A DNA stretch of 45,575 nucleotides from Flavobacteriales bacterium (GTDB lineage Bacteria; Bacteroidota; Bacteroidia; Flavobacteriales_F; PHOS-HE28): assembly GCA_018057455.1 (NCBI GenBank), contig JAGPDT010000002.1, positions 1-45,575 on the forward strand. Reading direction: 5' to 3'. The notes beneath the pieces are model-generated. The model was given only the letters and a program-made list of their open reading frames with translations. It was not told the origin of the DNA and did no database searches. Of this stretch, positions 43,901 to 45,575 are shown one piece after another. Every line of letters begins with the position of its first letter. Position 1 is the stretch's first letter. Made by a program: the position numbers and the translations under genes.

Positions 43901-45575
43901 CGATGGTCATGGGCGGTGTCGTGGCGCTGCGCGTTGCCGCCCCGTTGAAGTAGAGGGCAGAGCCGGTGACCGAGCCGCAGGCACTGCTGGTGGAGGCTCC
44001 CTGCACCGCGGCCCACCATGCTGCGGGCACCCCCTCGAATGCATCGGCATACAGCACACGTTCCACTTCGGCATGCAAGGCGGTGGCATTTCCTGCGCAG
44101 ATGGAATCATCGGCGACCGTGGTGCGCACACCGAAGATGTTGCTGGGCTGCACTTGCACCAGCACGCTGTCCATGGCGCTGCCACAACCCACCGGACTGC
44201 TGACTTGCAGCCTGAACCACGTGGTTTGGCTGGGATAGGCTACCGGATTGGGGATGGAAGGGTCGGAGAGCTCGGCCGAAGGACTCCAGTTCAAGTCGAA
44301 CCAATCCGCATTGGGCACGGTGCCGGTATTCAGTTGCACAGGGCTGTACTGGCACACCGAAGTCCCAGGGGAGGCATTGGCGGTGAGGTCCAGTTGGGGC
44401 TGCACCGGCACGCCCACGTTGAATTCAAAATGCCGGGTGCACCCGCTGGGCAGAATCTCACCATCCACCCGGTACACGTCGTTGTGGTCAGGGGTGAAGG
44501 TGAAGCTGTTGCCCGTGGCGATCACCGTGCCGGGGTCACTGGCGGTGGTCCACTGTGCATTGGCCAAAGGGATGGGTGCAGTAAGGGTGATGGGGCCGGA
44601 GGAACAGATCACTGAGTCCTGTGGTGCAGGCACGGCCATATTGTTGGACAGGGCGTAGAGATAACTTTCACCTGATGCCAATCCATAGGCATAAGCCACG
44701 AAGCCCGTTGCTGAGGTGACCTGATGGGCCCCGGCCGGAACGAGCACTTTGGCGTAGGACAGCCCGGCACAGCCGGGGAACGTGCTGAAGACGGCGGGAG
44801 CGACCGGAGCACCGTCCAGCATCAATTGGCCCACGGCCGACGTAGGGGTGACCACACTAACAAAGTGGCTGATGCCCACTTGGGTGGAGAACAGGGTGGT
44901 GAACGTGGCTGAGGTGCTCAATCGTTCATCGGCGGAGAGCAACAGCAACGAGGGGTCGCCGGAACCGGCGCAGGTGGCCCCCACCATGAATTGGGCCACA
45001 CTGATGGGTTTATCGCTGGTGATGCAGGCCGGTTGCGTGGTGCTTGCCACCATGTGCGTGGCACCTGCGGCCAACAGGATGGGCGCTCCCCCATCGATGG
45101 AAACGGCGGTGTTGTTCTCGTTGGCCTGAATGCGGAAGCCCCATGCCGCCAGGTTGCCCATAGGCACGGTATGGAAGGAAGTGCCCCACGTGCTCAACGG
45201 GGTCATTTGTTCATTTACATGGTCACACGCGGCGCAGTTCATCACCGCGCACATGCTGCCACCGAACACCGCGAAAGGGCGGCATGGCCCGCTTTGATCG
45301 GTGCCGGACACCAAGGTGCCGGTGAAGTCCGTTAGTCCACTGATGGCTTGTATTTGGTAGACCTGCCCGGCATTGAGCTGGACGGTAAAAGGAACGCCAG
45401 GCGCATGGCCTGCGGTGGTGGCCGCCGACGGGGTGATGCTCACCTCAGTACCGTCCTCAGTGGCCACGATCAGGAATTCGCTGCGGAAAATGTACTGTCC
45501 GTTCTGGAAGGCGGTGGAGGTTCCGGGCAGGGCATCCACGCGATAGCTGGTGCCCAAGCTCACCTTGGGCAACAC
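40965..45575 (-). CDS. Giant T9SS type-B adhesin-like protein (N-terminus beyond window)
   Basis: The frame is still open at the last base, so the start lies beyond the window; 1536 residues are seen. In order from the visible N-terminus: an IgGFc-binding-like region (SEFLIVATEDGTEVSITPS, ENNTAVSIDGG; about 44700-45575); Cys-containing Ig/PKD-like modules; a ~145-residue reelin/sialidase-like jelly-roll (about 43620-44054); three more Ig-like modules; seven tandem ~69-residue repeats (41259-42713); and a gliding-type C-terminal sorting domain (FIPNTFTPNGDGRND, VFDRWGGVLF, GWDGTANG, PNDVYVFQVVY) in the last ~98 residues. Such proteins are exported by T9SS and attached to the surface; a role in adhesion or gliding is likely but the ligand is unknown. 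Confidence 0.9.
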   Translation of the reverse strand: MLPKVSLGTSYRVDALPGTSTAFQNGQYIFRSEFLIVATEDGTEVSITPSAATTAGHAPGVPFTVQLNAGQVYQIQAISGLTDFTGTLVSGTDQSGPCRPFAVFGGSMCAVMNCAACDHVNEQMTPLSTWGTSFHTVPMGNLAAWGFRIQANENNTAVSIDGGAPILLAAGATHMVASTTQPACITSDKPISVAQFMVGATCAGSGDPSLLLLSADERLSTSATFTTLFSTQVGISHFVSVVTPTSAVGQLMLDGAPVAPAVFSTFPGCAGLSYAKVLVPAGAHQVTSATGFVAYAYGLASGESYLYALSNNMAVPAPQDSVICSSGPITLTAPIPLANAQWTTASDPGTVIATGNSFTFTPDHNDVYRVDGEILPSGCTRHFEFNVGVPVQPQLDLTANASPGTSVCQYSPVQLNTGTVPNADWFDLNWSPSAELSDPSIPNPVAYPSQTTWFRLQVSSPVGCGSAMDSVLVQVQPSNIFGVRTTVADDSICAGNATALHAEVERVLYADAFEGVPAAWWAAVQGASTSSACGSVTGSALYFNGAATRSATTPPMTIATGGVAHFALKIASGAAPCDDADPGEDVVLEYSTDGATWQNLATFNESGYPAFTQLAVAIPVLGATGNAVRLRWRQVLHSGAGQDNWLLDNALITRYEEASPITWTPAVGLNNPASAAPTATPGADTWYKAQVTGASGCIYSDSVLVRVTPAFALQPINDTVRCGTAGTQLVAQATSGTGINWTWSPATGLSGTGVPNPVASPATTTTYTVNATNSWGCGANEQVTVAVSRLSTVSTAASDGDLCHGESVDLSAVVSSTGTYSLAWSPANAVATPTLANTTATPSGTTSFVCTATDALTGCQLSSSVLVNVRPAYALDLTPDTTVCTSLGMQLHATHNVPAPFQATWSPAANLNASNILQPTILVDNSATYVLTLTDGAGCTTTDSTQVTVAFENLVTPVSMGACHGESLVLDAGYPGSTYAWNTNATDQSITVSQTGQYTVTITDVQACQVIKTFNVVFDPLPVVDLGPDLQLCGQPSYVIDAGNTGNTSVWNTGSTAHQLTVNASGTYSVTVTTPQGCQATDAVQVALNALPVDVLQDVTSCVSQPVLLDAGNAGATFLWNTGETTQAVAPAASGGYSVTVTTPQQCSATFDAQVTLMPLVQVDLGPDLVHCEGEPVVLDPGPMAATFLWNNGATSQALTVQATGNYILHATNGFCADSDTAAVLFNPSPVDTLTDQTACIGQTVSLDAGNAGAAFSWSTGSNGQSISVQDPGSYSVEVTTDQGCVANLVAEVGFVPPPLVDLGADTVLCAGQLLLLNAGNPGLTYAWSTGSTAQTLPVGHSGTFSVAVDNGFCSTSDEVTVRFNPAPVPMPVHQFFSCLDDDPHYVAIDAGNPGSTFLWDNGQHGQVLHATGYGWQRVTITNAYGCSLTDSALVDEFCRSTLFIPNTFTPNGDGRNDLWLASGNNIAQFDVHVFDRWGGVLFHATDVGHGWDGTANGGPVPNDVYVFQVVYRLLEDGTGRLGFEQTRMGHVQVLR
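41259..42713 (-). repeat. Seven tandem ~69-residue Ig-like repeats in the giant adhesin
   Basis: 1455 bp encode seven units averaging 69 residues. Each has the plan VDLGPD-x-x-x-C, a VLDAGN-x-GxTxxWNTG core, an aromatic-rich SGTYSVTVT strand, and a second Cys followed by about 12 residues ending in NPxP or similar. The two cysteines per unit probably form a disulfide in each domain. The units are clearly diverged at DNA level, so recent duplication is not evident. Confidence 0.75.
43619..44054 (-). other. Reelin/sialidase-like jelly-roll module within the adhesin
   Basis: About 145 residues with the pattern of reelin subrepeats: an opening FEGVPAAWW, a SALYFNG segment, GEDVVLEYSTDGATWQNL, a YPAFTQLAVAIP strand, RLRWRQ and a closing WLLDNALI. 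It interrupts the series of Ig-like modules. The call is by pattern only. Confidence 0.5.

Overview
The window reads as a GC-rich chromosome segment from a member of the Bacteroidota, probably a high-GC relative of the Flavobacteriales. The evidence is: four large secreted proteins, three of them ending in type IX secretion (T9SS) or gliding-type sorting domains; several TAnnTTTG boxes, the Bacteroidota -7 element, just upstream of genes; a three-gene succinate:menaquinone oxidoreductase with a single di-heme-type cytochrome b; and the clusters ileS-dksA-lspA and DUF177-rpmF-plsX-fabH-accB-accC. I see no rRNA, tRNA, CRISPR array, insertion sequence, phage or plasmid gene. The content is mostly housekeeping, with surface proteins between the blocks.

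Layout. 1-4482: end of a secreted M1 aminopeptidase (5' cut by the window), then, on the minus strand, a T9SS type-B surface protein translationally overlapping riboflavin synthase. 4858-12616 (plus): leucyl aminopeptidase and pdxA, then DUF177, L32, plsX, fabH, accB and accC, a ribosome/fatty-acid-initiation cluster, and a small membrane protein. 12820-17478 (plus): nuoABCDEF, which stops at a hairpin right after nuoF; nuoG-N are not here. 17541-20126 (minus): secreted lamin-tail protein. 20184-21200 (plus): asd. 21231-26326 (minus): ileS, a DksA-like protein with a histone-H1-like tail, and lspA. 26491-28540 (plus): a glutamate-synthase-domain membrane flavoprotein and a YecM-like protein. 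28526-33776 (minus): a DAO-type FAD oxidoreductase, a stand-alone receiver domain, rseP, dxr and a Sua5-type threonylcarbamoyl-AMP synthase. 34029-37564 (plus): sdhCAB. 37786-40958 (plus): a lipoprotein esterase, then a YbdL-like aminotransferase overlapping an omega-amidase. 40965-45575 (minus): a very large T9SS adhesin whose N-terminus lies beyond the window.

Functional picture. The respiratory genes (NADH dehydrogenase input module, succinate dehydrogenase) fit an aerobic, menaquinone-using heterotroph. accB/accC with plsX/fabH start fatty acid and phospholipid synthesis. lspA and rseP handle membrane processing. dxr shows the MEP isoprenoid route, and pdxA the DXP-dependent pyridoxal phosphate route. 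The aminotransferase/omega-amidase pair looks like a transamination-repair module.

No wholly new multi-gene system is evident. The points most worth a second look are the GxHH version of the HIGH motif in isoleucyl-tRNA synthetase, the truncated nuo operon, the H1-like tail on the DksA-like protein, and a reelin-like module inside the large adhesin. Function calls rest on motif recognition by eye; no database search was possible.
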